Positions 4,518-5,121 of a stretch of 5,121 bases of DNA are shown piece by piece (position 1 is the first letter of the stretch; the number at the start of each line of letters is the position of its first letter). The stretch is from DATELY01 sp035276085 (GTDB lineage Bacteria > Pseudomonadota > Gammaproteobacteria > Steroidobacterales > Steroidobacteraceae), in NCBI GenBank assembly GCA_035276085.1, contig DATELY010000254.1:1-5121 (forward strand), read 5' to 3'. The translations under genes and the position numbers were made by a program. The notes beneath the pieces were generated by a model. It did not search any database, was not told where the DNA came from, and saw only the letters and a list, made by a program, of their open reading frames with translations.

Positions 4518-5121
4518 TCTCGCGAGAATGTGGCTGGCACTCTGTGTCCTGCTGGTTGCATCGGTCGGCGTCTCACATGCCGCCGCACCCGCCGGCTCCT
4601 GGTGGAACACCAGCTATCCCTTTCGCTACAAGATCAGCATCGGGGCGGGACCAAGTGCGCTCGCTTCCAGTTACTCGGTCTCGATCACCACGTTCGATCA
4701 TGCAGACGCGGTGACGGTCGGCCGCTCGTTGGCAAGCGGCAACGACGTGCGCATCGTGTACTGGAACGGCTCGACGTGGGTCGAATTGAATCGCGTGCTG
4801 GATCCGCAGAGCAGCTGGAACACGAGTGCGCCACAGCTCTGGTTTCGCACACAAACCAACATTGCTGCTTCCGCCACCAACGACAACTACTACCTCTACT
4901 TCGGCAACGTGAGCACTGCGGGCGCGCCGCCGGCGGACGCCAGTCTGGTCTTTCCGCTGTTCGATGACTTCAACGGTTCGAGTCTGAGCGCGAGCCTGTG
5001 GAATCAGAGTGGCACCAGCGTGAGCAGCGGTGTGCTGACCCTGCCAGTCAGTGCGTGGATCCGCTCGGTTGCTACTTTCGGCCAGAACACGATGTTCGAA
5101 TCCAGCCTGCGCCTGCCCAGT
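4507..5121 (+). CDS. mshQ: MshQ-like secreted protein with DUF2341-like domain (partial, 3' end outside window)
   Basis: The frame is open from ATG 4507 through the last base (205 complete codons), so the gene is truncated by the window edge. An N-terminal signal peptide is evident: MCRDLAR, then hydrophobic MWLALCVLLVASVGV, with likely cleavage near SHA|AAP (about residue 25). The mature start WWNTSYPFRYKISI (32-45), the later YWNGSTWVELNRVLD (85-99) and YYLYFGN (128-134) are typical of DUF2341. A FDDFNGSSLSASLW stretch (152-165) begins what looks like a concanavalin/LamG-like beta-sandwich. The place after mshP is that of mshQ, which encodes a large exported protein in Vibrio. The surface or pilus-tip role is inferred. 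ATG 4528 would remove the charged n-region. Confidence 0.75.
   Translation, partial: MCRDLARMWLALCVLLVASVGVSHAAAPAGSWWNTSYPFRYKISIGAGPSALASSYSVSITTFDHADAVTVGRSLASGNDVRIVYWNGSTWVELNRVLDPQSSWNTSAPQLWFRTQTNIAASATNDNYYLYFGNVSTAGAPPADASLVFPLFDDFNGSSLSASLWNQSGTSVSSGVLTLPVSAWIRSVATFGQNTMFESSLRLPS

Overview
This window is a high-GC, all-plus-strand segment of an MSHA-type (type IVa-like) pilus locus. Its gene order matches the 3' half of msh clusters in Gammaproteobacteria and some other Proteobacteria: mshG, a major-pilin-type gene (mshA-like), mshC, mshD, mshO, mshP, and the start of an mshQ-like gene that runs off the right edge. The GC-rich coding style, the single prepilin gene and the abundant G/C-rich dispersed repeats suggest a high-GC gammaproteobacterium, perhaps of the Xanthomonadales or Lysobacter type. 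That taxonomic guess is weak and comes from general resemblance only.

Layout. Positions 1-163 are non-coding and hold pieces of a repeat family, one of which reaches almost to the start of mshG. mshG (164-1393) encodes the polytopic inner-membrane platform protein. A non-coding gap of about 370 bp follows. It holds a short repeat copy with a hairpin and a G-quadruplex-like motif, a 13-bp direct repeat, and a second long repeat copy inverted relative to the one upstream of mshG. The platform gene is therefore bracketed by a ~70-bp inverted repeat. The mshA-like pilin gene (1762-2217) has its own Shine-Dalgarno and is followed by a terminator-like hairpin (2254-2289). Then comes a tight minor-pilin block: mshC (2295-2786), mshD (2783-3241), mshO (3244-4119), mshP (4116-4517) and mshQ-like (4507-5121, partial). 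Its junctions are 4-bp overlaps, a 2-bp gap and an 11-bp overlap.

How the genes work together (family knowledge). The cytoplasmic ATPase (MshE, not in this window) drives MshG to extract processed pilins from the inner membrane. The MshA-like subunit makes the fibre. MshC, MshD, MshO and MshP are minor pilins thought to prime assembly and form the tip. The MshQ-like secreted protein, with a DUF2341-like N-terminus, is a candidate surface or tip component. All five prepilins show a type III (prepilin peptidase) N-terminus. MshP alone lacks the +5 glutamate, as expected for a tip subunit.

The genes are a recognisable system. The less ordinary material is non-coding: the composite repeats around mshG, the G-quadruplex motif upstream of the pilin gene, and the terminator/alternative-hairpin arrangement between the major pilin and the minor-pilin block.
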